Under the pieces are notes generated by a model. The model made no database searches, was not told the origin of the DNA, and worked only from the letters and a program-made list of their open reading frames with translations. A stretch of 64,000 nt of DNA, from positions 1,955,001-2,019,000 of the forward strand of contig NZ_CP048410.1 in assembly GCF_019357415.1 (NCBI RefSeq), read 5' to 3'. Both the position numbers and the translations under genes were made by a program. Source of the DNA: Gramella sp. MT6. Lineage in GTDB: Bacteria > Bacteroidota > Bacteroidia > Flavobacteriales > Flavobacteriaceae. Positions 16,636 through 26,383 of this stretch are shown piece by piece (position 1 is the stretch's first letter; each line of letters begins with the position of its first letter).

Positions 16636-17979
16636 ATGAATAAAATTCTCGCCTGGTCAATTAGTGCTGCTTTAGCCGGATTCCTGTTTGGATTTGATAC
16701 TGTAGTTATTTCTGGAGCCGATAAACAACTTCAGGAACTCTGGGGAACATCCGATACCTTTCATGGTACTGTAGTAATGGCAATGGCTCTATGGGGTACT
16801 GTAGTAGGTGCAATATTTGGTGGAATTCCTACTAATAAAATAGGGCGAAAAAATACTCTAATAATTATAGGGATCCTTTACCTGGTTTCAGCTTTAGGCT
16901 CGGCAATGGTCAATGATCCTATATCATTTGCTTTTTTTAGATTCCTGGGTGGTCTTGGGGTCGGGGCCTCGACCATTGCGGCTCCCGCTTATGTTTCAGA
17001 GATAGCTCCTGCAGATAAAAGAGGTAAACTGGTATCCCTTTATCAGTTCAATATCGTGTTAGGTATACTGGTCGCATTTTTGTCCAATTACCTTCTAAGG
17101 AATACCGGAGCTCAGCCATGGCGATGGATGGTAGGAGTAGAAGCAGTTCCGGCCTTAATATATGTCCTTTTTGTTGTCTTTATACCAAGAAGCCCCAGAT
17201 GGTTAATATCCAGAGGAAGGGTGCAGGACGCTCAAAAAGTTCTTCAAATTATAAACCCTGATATAAATGTCAGGGAAAAACTTGCCGAAATAAAGCATCA
17301 GTCCGAGACCGAAAAGACCGGGGAGAATATCTTTATGAAAAAATATCGCTTCCCTCTTATTCTGGCTTTCCTGGTCGCATTCTTTAATCAGCTATCGGGG
17401 ATCAATGCCTTTCTTTATTATGCACCTAGAATCTTCGAATCGGCTGGCCTGGGTGAGAGTACAGCACTGTTAAGCAGTATAGGAATAGGGGTGGTAAATC
17501 TTTTATTTACCCTTTTAGGCGTATTTCTTATAGACCGTTTAGGGCGCAGGCAACTGATGCTTATTGGATCTGTAGGATATATTATTTCCCTGTCACTGGT
17601 AGCGGCCGCGTTCTTCCTAAATTGGGGAGGCCTTTGGGTCCCAATCTTCCTTTTCTTTTTTATTGCGGCTCATGCCATAGGTCAGGGAGCGGTGATCTGG
17701 GTCTTTATATCTGAAATTTTTCCGAATCGTCTTAGGGCTTCGGGGCAGGCCTTTGGATCCTCCACCCACTGGGTGCTGGCGGCTATAATACCATCTCTGA
17801 TCCCATTCCTCTTTTCCAGTATCGGGCCAGGTTATGTTTTTGCCTTTTTTGCCTTTATGATGCTTTTACAGCTCTTCTTCGTGATCTTCATGATGCCCGA
17901 AACAAAAGGCAAATCCCTTGAGGAATTGAGTGAGGAACTTTTAATAAATAATCAACAAGTACCAATTACAAATAACTGA
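16636..17979 (+). CDS. Sugar-porter family MFS transporter, probably for fructose
   Basis: The 447-residue protein has about 12 hydrophobic segments and sugar-porter signatures: GFLFGFDTVVISGA near residue 16, GRK after loop 2, the RFLGGLGVGAS helix, PRSPRWL before the central loop, NQLSGINAFLYYAP in helix 7 and PETKGKSLEEL at the C-terminus. It lies between the regulator and the fructanase gene, the arrangement seen in Bacteroides levan/inulin loci, where it carries released monosaccharide across the inner membrane by proton symport. Fructose as substrate is inferred from context. Confidence 0.9.
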   Translation: MNKILAWSISAALAGFLFGFDTVVISGADKQLQELWGTSDTFHGTVVMAMALWGTVVGAIFGGIPTNKIGRKNTLIIIGILYLVSALGSAMVNDPISFAFFRFLGGLGVGASTIAAPAYVSEIAPADKRGKLVSLYQFNIVLGILVAFLSNYLLRNTGAQPWRWMVGVEAVPALIYVLFVVFIPRSPRWLISRGRVQDAQKVLQIINPDINVREKLAEIKHQSETEKTGENIFMKKYRFPLILAFLVAFFNQLSGINAFLYYAPRIFESAGLGESTALLSSIGIGVVNLLFTLLGVFLIDRLGRRQLMLIGSVGYIISLSLVAAAFFLNWGGLWVPIFLFFFIAAHAIGQGAVIWVFISEIFPNRLRASGQAFGSSTHWVLAAIIPSLIPFLFSSIGPGYVFAFFAFMMLLQLFFVIFMMPETKGKSLEELSEELLINNQQVPITNN

Positions 17980-17984
17980 TCAAT

Positions 17985-19583
17985 ATGAAAAGAATAATCA
18001 ACTTAATGCTTATTTCGGCTTTGACGCTTGCCTCAGCAACCTCCTGTATGGACAGGAAAGATGAAGAAGGCAAGGAAGCTGTGGCGATGGAGGTCCAGAA
18101 GGATGAGGATTTTCGTCCTAACTTCCATTTTACGCCTGAAAAGAACTGGATGAACGATCCTAACGGGATGTTCTTCTATAATGGATATTTCCATCTTTAC
18201 TTTCAGCATTATCCAGACGATAATGTATGGGGGCCAATGCATTGGGGCCATGCCATAAGTACCGATATGATCACCTGGAAGGAACAACCAATTGCGATTT
18301 ACCCTGATGAGAAAGGTTATATTTTTTCTGGAAGCGCAGTTGTAGATAACAACAATACATCCGGTTTTGGAAAGGATGGTAAGGTGCCTATTGTGGCCAT
18401 GTTCACCTATCACGATCCAAAAGGACAAGAAGCGGGAGAAACAGATTATCAGTCCCAGGCCATTGCTTATAGCCTGGATGAAGGTAAGACTTGGACCAAA
18501 TATGAGGGGAATCCTGTGATCGAGAATCCCGGAATAAAGGATTTTCGTGATCCCAAGGTGACCTGGGATGGTATTCACCAGCAATGGGTGATGGTACTCG
18601 CGGCAGATGATAAAAGCCTTTTCTATACTTCTCAAAACCTTAAGGAATGGAAACTGGCTTCAGAATTTGGTGAAGGTTTAGGCGCGCACGGCGGAGTGTG
18701 GGAGTGTCCCGATTTCTTTCCAATGTATGTTGAAAACAGCGACGAAGTAAAATGGGTTCTTATTCAAAGCCTGAATCCGGGGGGATATAATGGTGGATCC
18801 GGAACCCAGTATTTCGTTGGTGATTTTGATGGCAAGGAATTCACCCCGGTTAAGGAAATGCAGGATCTGGGGGAAGACCATCATTACTGGATAGACTTTG
18901 GAAAGGATAATTATGCCGGGGTTACCTGGGCAAATATTCCGGAAGAGAATGGAAGGAAGCTTTTTATGGGCTGGATGTCTAACTGGCAGTATGCAGAGAA
19001 AGTACCAACAGAGACCTGGAGAAGTGCCATGACCATTGCCCGGGAATTAAAACTTGAGAAGATTGAAGATAGCTACATTATCACCTCTGTTCCCGCAAAA
19101 GAACTTCAGAATTACAGGAGTATCAGTTATAAGGATGCTAATGTAAAGATCGAAGGTGATACAAAAATTATAGATTCATCTAAGATAGACCTGACCAGTG
19201 CAGAGATTAGATTTAAAATCTCAGACCTTAAGCAAACCAATTATAAATTCAGGCTGTCCAATTCGCAGGGAGATGAACTCATGTTTGGATATGATCATGG
19301 CAAAAAGGAATTCTACCTGGACAGATCTAAAGCAGGTCAAGCCGGTTTTTCTGAAGAATTTGCGAATACGATATCTACAGCTCCACGTATTTCGGGAGCT
19401 GAGGACCTAAGCGGAATTATCATTCTTGATAAAACCTCCATAGAATTATTTTTTGACGAAGGAAAAACTGTGATCACAGAAATATTCTTTCCCAAATATC
19501 CCTGGGAGAAACTCTCTGTAAGCGCAGAGGCTGGTGAATTCACTCTGGATCATATAGAAGCATATCAATTAAAATTCAAATAA
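17985..19583 (+). CDS. GH32 fructanase/levanase lipoprotein
   Basis: A 532-residue beta-fructosidase that hydrolyses fructan or sucrose. The signal peptide ends in ATSC with lipobox C21, so it is probably membrane-anchored. The five-bladed propeller shows nucleophile motif WMNDPNG (55-61, D58), FRDP (187-190, transition-state Asp) and GGVWECPDFF (E240 acid/base). The C-terminal 150 residues form the usual GH32 beta-sandwich. It starts six bases after the MFS gene and is followed 11 bases later by the SusC gene, so all are likely co-transcribed. Exo or endo action, and levan or inulin preference, cannot be read from the sequence. Confidence 0.94.
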   Translation: MKRIINLMLISALTLASATSCMDRKDEEGKEAVAMEVQKDEDFRPNFHFTPEKNWMNDPNGMFFYNGYFHLYFQHYPDDNVWGPMHWGHAISTDMITWKEQPIAIYPDEKGYIFSGSAVVDNNNTSGFGKDGKVPIVAMFTYHDPKGQEAGETDYQSQAIAYSLDEGKTWTKYEGNPVIENPGIKDFRDPKVTWDGIHQQWVMVLAADDKSLFYTSQNLKEWKLASEFGEGLGAHGGVWECPDFFPMYVENSDEVKWVLIQSLNPGGYNGGSGTQYFVGDFDGKEFTPVKEMQDLGEDHHYWIDFGKDNYAGVTWANIPEENGRKLFMGWMSNWQYAEKVPTETWRSAMTIARELKLEKIEDSYIITSVPAKELQNYRSISYKDANVKIEGDTKIIDSSKIDLTSAEIRFKISDLKQTNYKFRLSNSQGDELMFGYDHGKKEFYLDRSKAGQAGFSEEFANTISTAPRISGAEDLSGIIILDKTSIELFFDEGKTVITEIFFPKYPWEKLSVSAEAGEFTLDHIEAYQLKFK

Positions 19584-19593
19584 ATAAACTAAC

Positions 19594-22500
19594 ATGAAAC
19601 TAAAATTAAGCTTATTCCTGTTGCTCCTTGTGCCTTTGAGCTTTATTACAGCTCAGGAGATACAAGTGACGGGAACCGTAACCACAGCCGCAGAAGGAAT
19701 GCCACTTCCGGGAACCTCAGTTTTCGTAAAGGGAAGCTCTGTGGGAACCTCAACAGATTTTGACGGAAATTATAGTCTTGACGGGGTAGCACCAGATGCT
19801 ACTTTAGTATTCACATTTGTGGGCTATAAAGAAATAGAAGTGCCTGTAGACGGCCGAAGTGTTATTGACATTGCTCTGGAGGCAGATTCAGCTATGCTGG
19901 ATGAAGTTGTATTAACAGGATACTCCAGGGAAAGAAAGGTAGATGTAACCGGAGCCATAACCGTTGTTGAAACGGCCCCTATAGAAGGACAAAGTAGAAG
20001 TTCAGGTAATGCTATGCAGGCATTACAAGGACGGGTTCCTGGTCTTTTCGTAGAAAAATCTGGAGATCCTACAGGAGCAAGTAGCCGGGTACTCATTAGA
20101 GGTATAACTACTTTAGGGAACAATGATCCACTTTATGTCATTGATGGAGTACCAACTCAGAGACAGGAAGTATTTTCCTCCCTGAATCCGGATGCCATTG
20201 AATCTATACAGGTACTGAAAGATGCATCTGCCTCTTCCCTTTACGGAGCAAGAGCCGGTAATGGTGTGATCGTGGTTACCACCAAGAATAAGAGTGGGCG
20301 TGCAGAAAAAGTAAGTGTAAGTTTTAATTCAAATTTTTCAGTACAATCTGAAAAACAACAACGTTATGATATGCTGAATGCTGTTCAGCGAGGTCAAGCC
20401 ATATGGAGGGCTTCTGTAAATGACGGTGCTGATCCTGCATCTGGTTATGGAGAAATTTACAATTTTGACTGGAATAATGACTTCGATAATCCCGTGTTAA
20501 ATAGTGTTACTGTTCAACCATTTGTTGGTGGAGATGAAACGGTTCCGGCAGGAGATACAGACTGGCAGGAAGCAACTTATGAAACAGGATATGTTTATAA
20601 TAATGAGTTAACTGTTTCTGCTAATTCTGAAAAATCTTCATTCCTTATAAATCTTGGGCATCTTAAAAATACAGGTATTCTTAAATATACCAATTATGAG
20701 CGTTATACGGCTAAGATCAATGCAAATACTAACCTGTTTGAAGATAAGGTGCGTTTTGGTGTAAATACACAACTCTCAACTTCAGATGAAACGCTTGCTT
20801 CTCCTGATGTTGGTAGTGCACCTACTCCTGGGTTGGCTATATCTCTTGCTCCAACCATCCCGGTATATGACATTAATGGAAATTTTGCGGGACCCATTGG
20901 AGCTGGATATTCAGATAGAAACAACCCCGTATTGATTCAATATTTGAATCGGTGGGATAACGCTGAAAAAAATAATTTCTTTGGAAATATTTATATGGAA
21001 GCCGACCTGCTGGAAAATCTAACTTTTAGATCTAGTTTAGGTATAGATTTTAGTGATTTCAAGAGAAAAGATATAGAGCCAAGGGTAAATAACGGCTTTA
21101 TTACCAGAAGTAATAACAGCCTGACTTTTGACACTAATAAATACACGAGTGTAGTATTTACAAATACGCTGAATTATAAACTGGAATTAGGAGCTCATAA
21201 TATTGGGGTACTTCTTGGTGTGGAGTCCGTTAAAAATGATTTTGATAGTGTTCTTGCAAGAGCTGAAGGATTTGCCGTAGAAGAAGAATCTTATTTTGTA
21301 TTAGATGCGGGGACAGGTGCCAGGACTTCAAACGGAAGTTCTTCGGGTAACCGATTGCTTTCTCAGTTCGGTAAAGTAAATTATTCTTTTGATAATAGAT
21401 ATTTAGCTTCTGTTACTGTACGTAGAGATGGATCTTCCAGGTTTGGAAAAAATAATCGATATGGAGTATTTCCGGCGGTGACTGCAGGTTGGAGGTTAAG
21501 TAATGAAGATTTTTTAAATGAAAGTGAAACCATTACCAATCTGAAGTTAAGAGCAGGTTATGGTGAAGTGGGGAACCAATCAATAGGTGATCTTGCCAGA
21601 TTCGGCCTGTATGAAGCCAGATATGGACCAACTCTTTCACAATATACAGGTGGTTTCTTTGAGCAGTATTATAACGTAGGTACCGCATATGACATTAATG
21701 GTAATAATACAGGAAACTTACCTTCCGGGTTTGTATCTGTTCAAGCGGAGAATCCAGATCTTAAATGGGAAACTACCAAAGAATGGAACTTTGGAGTAGA
21801 CTTTGGACTTTTTGATAATAAATTGAGCGGTTCTTTTGATTATTTTACCAGGGAAACCGTAGACATTCTAACCACGCCTCCAATTCCTTCCGTACTCGGG
21901 GAGGGTCAGCAGCGGGTTTTAAACGGTGCTACAACGGAAACCAAAGGATGGGAGTTTGCCCTTGCGTACACGAATACCTTAGAAAATGGACTTACTTTCT
22001 CAGTTTCAACTAATTTATCTTCTTTTATGGATGAAATCACATTTCTTCCAGAAGAGGTACGGGCAGGATTCCCGGGAACGGCACAAAATTCAATACTCGG
22101 ACATTCTCAATTTTCGATATTTGGATATAAATCAGATGGCCTCTTCCAAAGTCAGGAAGATATAGATAGCTCTCCGGAACAGGTGGGTGCTCGTCCCGGA
22201 GGTATTAAATTTAAAGACCTTAATGGAGATAATGTTATAGATACAGATGACCGTGATTTTATAGGAACAACCTTACCTGATTTGGAATATGGTATAAGAA
22301 TAGATCTAGGATATAAGAACTGGGATTTCTCGGTGTTCGGTTCCGGGGTGACTGGAAGAATTGGTCAGGATCCTTACATATTCTGGAACAATTTTGTTCA
22401 GGGTAGGGAAAATGCCGGATTGGGTGTGCTTGACGCATGGACGCCAAATAATACCGATACTGATATTCCATCTTTATCACTCGCTTTTAATGATTTAAGA

Positions 22501-22746
22501 ACTTCCGATTATTTGTTTCGAAACAATTCATATTTCAAGATTAGAAATGCCCAGTTAGGATATTCTCTTTCCGACGCTCTAATTGAAAAAGTTGGTGTCC
22601 TGGAAAGTTTCAGAATCTATCTTCAGGGAGAAAACCTGTTTTGGTTTACACCTAATGATTATATAGGATCAGATCCTGAAAGAACCGATGTGAATAGAAT
22701 CCCGGTACCAACTGTGGTTTCTCTTGGTCTAAACGTGAATTTTTAA
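19594..22746 (+). CDS. SusC/RagA-type TonB-dependent outer-membrane transporter
   Basis: The 1050-residue protein has a signal peptide ending ITAQE, a carboxypeptidase-regulatory-like domain (VTGTVTTAAEGMPLPGTSVFVKGS, about 24-100), a plug (VLIRGITTLGNNDPLYVIDGVP, with SIQVLKDASASSLYGARAGNGVIVVTTK) and a long barrel ending in an aromatic residue (NVNF). It imports oligosaccharide through the outer membrane together with the SusD lipoprotein encoded next. Fructo-oligosaccharide as cargo is inferred from the GH32 and fructokinase neighbours. Confidence 0.95.
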   Translation: MKLKLSLFLLLLVPLSFITAQEIQVTGTVTTAAEGMPLPGTSVFVKGSSVGTSTDFDGNYSLDGVAPDATLVFTFVGYKEIEVPVDGRSVIDIALEADSAMLDEVVLTGYSRERKVDVTGAITVVETAPIEGQSRSSGNAMQALQGRVPGLFVEKSGDPTGASSRVLIRGITTLGNNDPLYVIDGVPTQRQEVFSSLNPDAIESIQVLKDASASSLYGARAGNGVIVVTTKNKSGRAEKVSVSFNSNFSVQSEKQQRYDMLNAVQRGQAIWRASVNDGADPASGYGEIYNFDWNNDFDNPVLNSVTVQPFVGGDETVPAGDTDWQEATYETGYVYNNELTVSANSEKSSFLINLGHLKNTGILKYTNYERYTAKINANTNLFEDKVRFGVNTQLSTSDETLASPDVGSAPTPGLAISLAPTIPVYDINGNFAGPIGAGYSDRNNPVLIQYLNRWDNAEKNNFFGNIYMEADLLENLTFRSSLGIDFSDFKRKDIEPRVNNGFITRSNNSLTFDTNKYTSVVFTNTLNYKLELGAHNIGVLLGVESVKNDFDSVLARAEGFAVEEESYFVLDAGTGARTSNGSSSGNRLLSQFGKVNYSFDNRYLASVTVRRDGSSRFGKNNRYGVFPAVTAGWRLSNEDFLNESETITNLKLRAGYGEVGNQSIGDLARFGLYEARYGPTLSQYTGGFFEQYYNVGTAYDINGNNTGNLPSGFVSVQAENPDLKWETTKEWNFGVDFGLFDNKLSGSFDYFTRETVDILTTPPIPSVLGEGQQRVLNGATTETKGWEFALAYTNTLENGLTFSVSTNLSSFMDEITFLPEEVRAGFPGTAQNSILGHSQFSIFGYKSDGLFQSQEDIDSSPEQVGARPGGIKFKDLNGDNVIDTDDRDFIGTTLPDLEYGIRIDLGYKNWDFSVFGSGVTGRIGQDPYIFWNNFVQGRENAGLGVLDAWTPNNTDTDIPSLSLAFNDLRTSDYLFRNNSYFKIRNAQLGYSLSDALIEKVGVLESFRIYLQGENLFWFTPNDYIGSDPERTDVNRIPVPTVVSLGLNVNF

Positions 22747-22758
22747 AATATGACAATC

Positions 22759-24501
22759 ATGAAAAATATAAAATATATCATAACAGGATTATTGCTTTCC
22801 AGCCTTTTAATATCCTGTTCCGAAGATTTTTTAGAATATGAACCGGAAGGAGTTCTTTCCAACGAAAATGTAGCAACAGCTGAAAATGCTGAATCTCTTG
22901 TGATTGCTGCTTATGCAGGAATTGCGAATGACGATATGATAGGCCCCTTAACCCATATGTGGGTGTATGGGAGCGTTCGCTCTGATGATTCCTATAAAGG
23001 CGGAGGAGGTCGAAGTGATGTTGGCGAAGTCGATAGATATGAACAATATTATCTAACGGTGCCAGATCAAGGAGAATTGATGGCTCCAAGAACATGGACA
23101 AACTACTACAAAGCTATCTCCAGGATAAATTTTGCGTTAAGAGTAATAAATGATATACCTGATGCAGAGTATGATCTGAAGACTACCCGGCAGGCAGAAT
23201 TGAGATTTTTGCGCGCTCATTGCCACTTTATGCTGAAAAGAATATTCAAAAAGATTCCTTATATCACAGAAGATCTGACACAGGACGAGATCGCTAATAC
23301 CGGAAATGATCTTCCAAATCAGGAATTATGGAATATGATCGCTAACGATTTCCTTTTTGCTTATAATAATTTGCCTGAGGCACAGGATGAAGTTGGTCGA
23401 GCTGATAAAAATGCCGCAGCGGCATACCTTGCCAAAACAAGACTTTATCAAGCTTATCAACAGGACGAAAACCACCAGGTAGTGAGTATTAATACCTCTA
23501 TGCTTCAGGAAGTTATTGATTATGCCAATGAGGTTACCGGTAGTCTTGAACCAGATTACGCGAATAATTTCCTTGTTGAGTATGAAAATGGACCTGAATC
23601 ATTATGGGCTGCACAATTTTCTATTAATGATGGGACAAGAGTTGGAAGGGTCAGCTTCGTTACAGGCTTAAATTCTCCTCATGGAACTGGACTATACGGA
23701 TGTTGTGGTTTCCACCTTGCTAGTCAGAATATGGTAAATGCGTTTAGAACAGATACAAATGGTTTGCCTTTATTAGATTCTTTCAATGATTCAGACATTT
23801 TAAATAATGTTCAGGAAGATGGTACAGTAGCGGTTTCTTCGGGCTTAACCGTAGATCCTAGATTAGATCACACCGTAGGAGTTCCGGGAAGACCTTTTAA
23901 ATATCGCAATACTGTAAATGAGCAGGGCGATATGATCTATAAATTTAGTTGGGCGAGAGATCCGGGAGTTTATGGTTTCTTCGGAAATATGAAAGAGCAA
24001 CAAGCGCCAGATTGTTCCTGCTATGTAAAGGAAGGTCCTTTCGTTGGGACTTCGAGAAATGTAATATTTATTAGATATGCAGATGTACTATTATTTAAAG
24101 CGGAAGCGCTTATTCAGTTAGATAGATATGATGAAGCACTTCCTCTAATAAATGAAGTTAGAGAACGAGCTGCGGCTAGTACAGAAAAACCGGTTGCTGC
24201 TGGGGCTTCAGATATTTACAATGTAGGGCTATATACTTCCTTTCCAAGTAAAGAATTTGCCTGGAAAGCATTAAAGTTTGAGCGAAGGCTTGAATTCGGA
24301 ATGGAAGGACCAAGATTCTTTGACCTGGTTAGATGGGGTGAAGCTGAAGAAACTCTGAACGCTTATCTAGATGAAGAAAAGACTAAAAGAGACTTTTTAG
24401 CTAACGCAGTGTTTACAGCTGGGAGAGATGAATATTATCCAATCCCACAAAGAGAAATAGATTTTACAGGCGGGCTTTATGTTCAGAATCCTGGATATTA
24501 A
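22759..24501 (+). CDS. SusD/RagB-type glycan-binding surface lipoprotein
   Basis: I choose the ATG at 22759 (MKNIKYIITG) over an in-frame ATG at 22750, because it directly begins the lipoprotein signal (LLISCSEDFLEYEP). The 580-residue protein has the SusD fold, with the SusD-like N-terminal helices, FLRAHCHFMLKRIFKKIPYI, and a C-terminus with RRLEFGMEGPRFFDLVRWG and YYPIPQREID. It caps the SusC transporter and binds the glycan at the cell surface. It follows SusC by 12 bases. Confidence 0.95.
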   Translation: MKNIKYIITGLLLSSLLISCSEDFLEYEPEGVLSNENVATAENAESLVIAAYAGIANDDMIGPLTHMWVYGSVRSDDSYKGGGGRSDVGEVDRYEQYYLTVPDQGELMAPRTWTNYYKAISRINFALRVINDIPDAEYDLKTTRQAELRFLRAHCHFMLKRIFKKIPYITEDLTQDEIANTGNDLPNQELWNMIANDFLFAYNNLPEAQDEVGRADKNAAAAYLAKTRLYQAYQQDENHQVVSINTSMLQEVIDYANEVTGSLEPDYANNFLVEYENGPESLWAAQFSINDGTRVGRVSFVTGLNSPHGTGLYGCCGFHLASQNMVNAFRTDTNGLPLLDSFNDSDILNNVQEDGTVAVSSGLTVDPRLDHTVGVPGRPFKYRNTVNEQGDMIYKFSWARDPGVYGFFGNMKEQQAPDCSCYVKEGPFVGTSRNVIFIRYADVLLFKAEALIQLDRYDEALPLINEVRERAAASTEKPVAAGASDIYNVGLYTSFPSKEFAWKALKFERRLEFGMEGPRFFDLVRWGEAEETLNAYLDEEKTKRDFLANAVFTAGRDEYYPIPQREIDFTGGLYVQNPGY

Positions 24502-24527
24502 TTATAATTAATTGTTTGGATAGTCAA

Positions 24528-24555
24528 AGAAACACGGGGTTAGCCTCGTGTTTCT
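24528..24555 (+). terminator. Hairpin between SusD and fructokinase genes
   Basis: A 12-bp stem, AGAAACACGGGG against CCTCGTGTTTCT with one G-T pair and a four-base loop, follows the SusD stop by 26 bases. No long T-run follows, so it may only attenuate transcription into the fructokinase gene. Confidence 0.55.
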
Positions 24556-24593
24556 ATTTAAGAAAATACTAACTCGCGGTTAATTTAGAGACG

Positions 24594-25487
24594 ATGAAAA
24601 AAAATATCAAAGCAGTATGTTTTGGGGAAATCCTTTATGATGTTTTTCCTGATAAAGAAAGAATTGGTGGCGCGCCATTAAACGTAGCCAGCAGACTAAG
24701 CAGTATGGGAATAAACACAGAGATGATTAGTAGGATTTGTGTTGATGTAAAAGGATATGAATTGCTTAGCTATCTTAAATCAAGAAATATAGAAACTGGG
24801 AATATTTTAAAAGATGAACAATACGGTACCGGGATTGTAAATGTTAGCCTTTCAGCCAACGGTTCTGCGACTTATAAAATTATGTATCCTTCAGCATGGG
24901 ATAAGATCGAGCTCAAGGCTGGAATGGTTGAATCTGTCTTGAATGCCGATGTCTTTATATTTGGAAGTTTGGTTTGCCGTGATAGGATAAGCCGAGGTAC
25001 TTTGTTCGAACTTATTCGGAAAGCTAAGTTTCGGGTGCTAGATTTTAACCTGCGACCTCCATATTATTCAAAGGAATTATTGATGGCATTGATGGAACAT
25101 GCAGAGTTCATAAAGTTCAATGACGAAGAGCTTTTTGAGATTGCAGGTTTATTAGGGTCCAAATATAATTCCCTGGAACAAAACTTGCTTTTTATTGCGG
25201 ATAAATCTAAAGCAATATCAATTTGCGTGACCAAGGGTAGGCACGGTGCCGTGCTACTACGAGATAAAAAACTCTATTATAACTCGGGTTACAAGGTAAA
25301 GGTAAAAGACACCGTTGGGGCAGGGGATTCATTTCTTGCAACGCTGATTGCTAAACTATTGCAAGGAGAAGAACCACAACAGTCACTTGATCAGGCCTGT
25401 GCGATGGGTGCATTGGTCGCGGGAGAAGAAGGAGCCAATCCAGAAATAATGGCAGAAACACTTAAATCATTTATTAGTCCTTATTAA
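24594..25487 (+). CDS. PfkB-family fructokinase
   Basis: The 297-residue cytoplasmic sugar kinase starts KAVCFGEILYDVFPDKERIGGAPLNVASRLSSMG, the substrate-binding N-terminus of fructokinases, and carries the DTVGAGDSF anion-hole/catalytic-base motif near residues 244-252. It would phosphorylate fructose brought in by the MFS transporter, completing the pathway from extracellular fructan to fructose phosphate. It lies downstream of a hairpin, so it may be expressed at a lower level or from its own promoter. Direct repeat copy 2 begins 14 bases after its stop. Confidence 0.9.
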   Translation: MKKNIKAVCFGEILYDVFPDKERIGGAPLNVASRLSSMGINTEMISRICVDVKGYELLSYLKSRNIETGNILKDEQYGTGIVNVSLSANGSATYKIMYPSAWDKIELKAGMVESVLNADVFIFGSLVCRDRISRGTLFELIRKAKFRVLDFNLRPPYYSKELLMALMEHAEFIKFNDEELFEIAGLLGSKYNSLEQNLLFIADKSKAISICVTKGRHGAVLLRDKKLYYNSGYKVKVKDTVGAGDSFLATLIAKLLQGEEPQQSLDQACAMGALVAGEEGANPEIMAETLKSFISPY

Positions 25488-25500
25488 TTAGTTTATCTTA

Positions 25501-25612
25501 AAAATATAATATTATAGTTTTCTATTATTATGGTAATACTATATAACAATAAAATTGTATTGCTGTATTAATATTTTATAACATTAATGGATTATTGCAA
25601 AATTGTATTAGA
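25501..25612. repeat. Direct repeat copy 2, flanking the fructan locus
   Basis: Ungapped 112-bp match (87%) to 13231-13342 in the same orientation. It fills the whole space between the fructokinase stop and the stop codon of the convergent gene at 25613. The hairpin arms are less perfect than in copy 1. Confidence 0.85.
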
Positions 25613-26134
25613 TTACTCTTTCCAGGATTTAGGTTTATTCGAAAGATCAATGATGTGTTTGAAAAATGAGACATTCTCATTTCCAAAATCAGATTCTTTA
25701 TTTCTGGACTTTTCAAAGAAGTTAGAGTAATTAAGATTTCCTCTACCTCTTTTCCAAACGATCCAGACAGCATTATAATCTTCGCTGAAATATTCCAGTT
25801 TTTGATAACTCCATTTTTTTAATGCTGAATCAAGTTCAATGATGATATCTTTACCATTTGGATTTATGATATAAAAATCTACATTACAACAATTTTGTTT
25901 CCTGCTAATCCTGATAGATTCTGGTAATTTAAATTTTTCTTCTCTAACTATTCGTAGGCCTAAATTTTCACAAGTATTAACTATCGAATCAGATAAGGCG
26001 CTTGTACATTCTGCTTTGCTAAATCCATAGTTCAATTCTAAATATTTCTTATCAATCTTATTCAAATCTTCCATTATTAGATTCATTATTGACCGATGGG
26101 TTAAATTCTCTGTTCTTCTTTCCTGATCTTTCAT
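25613..26134 (-). CDS. Hypothetical protein with Vsr/DUF559-like nuclease pattern
   Basis: The 173-residue protein has a helical N-terminal half and then VDFYI at 85-89 followed by DIIIELDS at 96-103. That spacing of D86, E100 and D102 within two beta strands resembles the catalytic core of Vsr/DUF559-type PD-(D/E)XK enzymes, and a later strand (AVWIVWKRG, 122-130) fits the same fold. No family-wide motif is complete, so this is a structural guess. It lies at the left end of the mobilisation module and reads in the same direction as the mob genes. Confidence 0.5.
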   Translation of the reverse strand: MKDQERRTENLTHRSIMNLIMEDLNKIDKKYLELNYGFSKAECTSALSDSIVNTCENLGLRIVREEKFKLPESIRISRKQNCCNVDFYIINPNGKDIIIELDSALKKWSYQKLEYFSEDYNAVWIVWKRGRGNLNYSNFFEKSRNKESDFGNENVSFFKHIIDLSNKPKSWKE

Positions 26135-26193
26135 AATATTCAGTTTTTGATTATTAGACTTTCAAAATTTCTTTTTTCGTGCATAACAGAAAA

Positions 26194-26263
26194 GCCAGTT
26201 CATTTCATTAAAAGCGTATAAAAAGCCTCGTGATTTATGCCGCTTGTTGAAATGATCTGGCTA
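26194..26263. repeat. Long inverted repeat downstream of the relaxase gene
   Basis: Arms of 15 bp at 26194-26208 and 26249-26263 match with one mismatch (AGCCAG...CATTTCA against TGAAATG...CTGGCT). Inside, AAGCG and CGCTT form a second nested stem. It sits in the 249-bp gap between the relaxase stop and the nuclease-like gene. It may be a processing or terminator structure, or part of a transfer or recombination site. Confidence 0.45.
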
Positions 26264-26383
26264 GTTTTGCCAAAGAAAAAAGGAAAGGAAGTCCTAAGAG
26301 ATTACTGACTATTGTTGAGTCAGAAACTTGAATAAGATCGATTTTCACTAAAGTGAACAGGAATGATTAATTATTTAATGATG

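Noticed and set aside
18033..18635. 200-codon open frame antisense to the GH32 gene
   Set aside because: It lies wholly inside a well-supported fructanase gene on the other strand and has no recognisable domain.
13231..25612. The 112-bp repeats as terminal repeats of an insertion sequence or composite transposon
   Set aside because: They are direct, carry no transposase gene, and no target-site duplication is evident.
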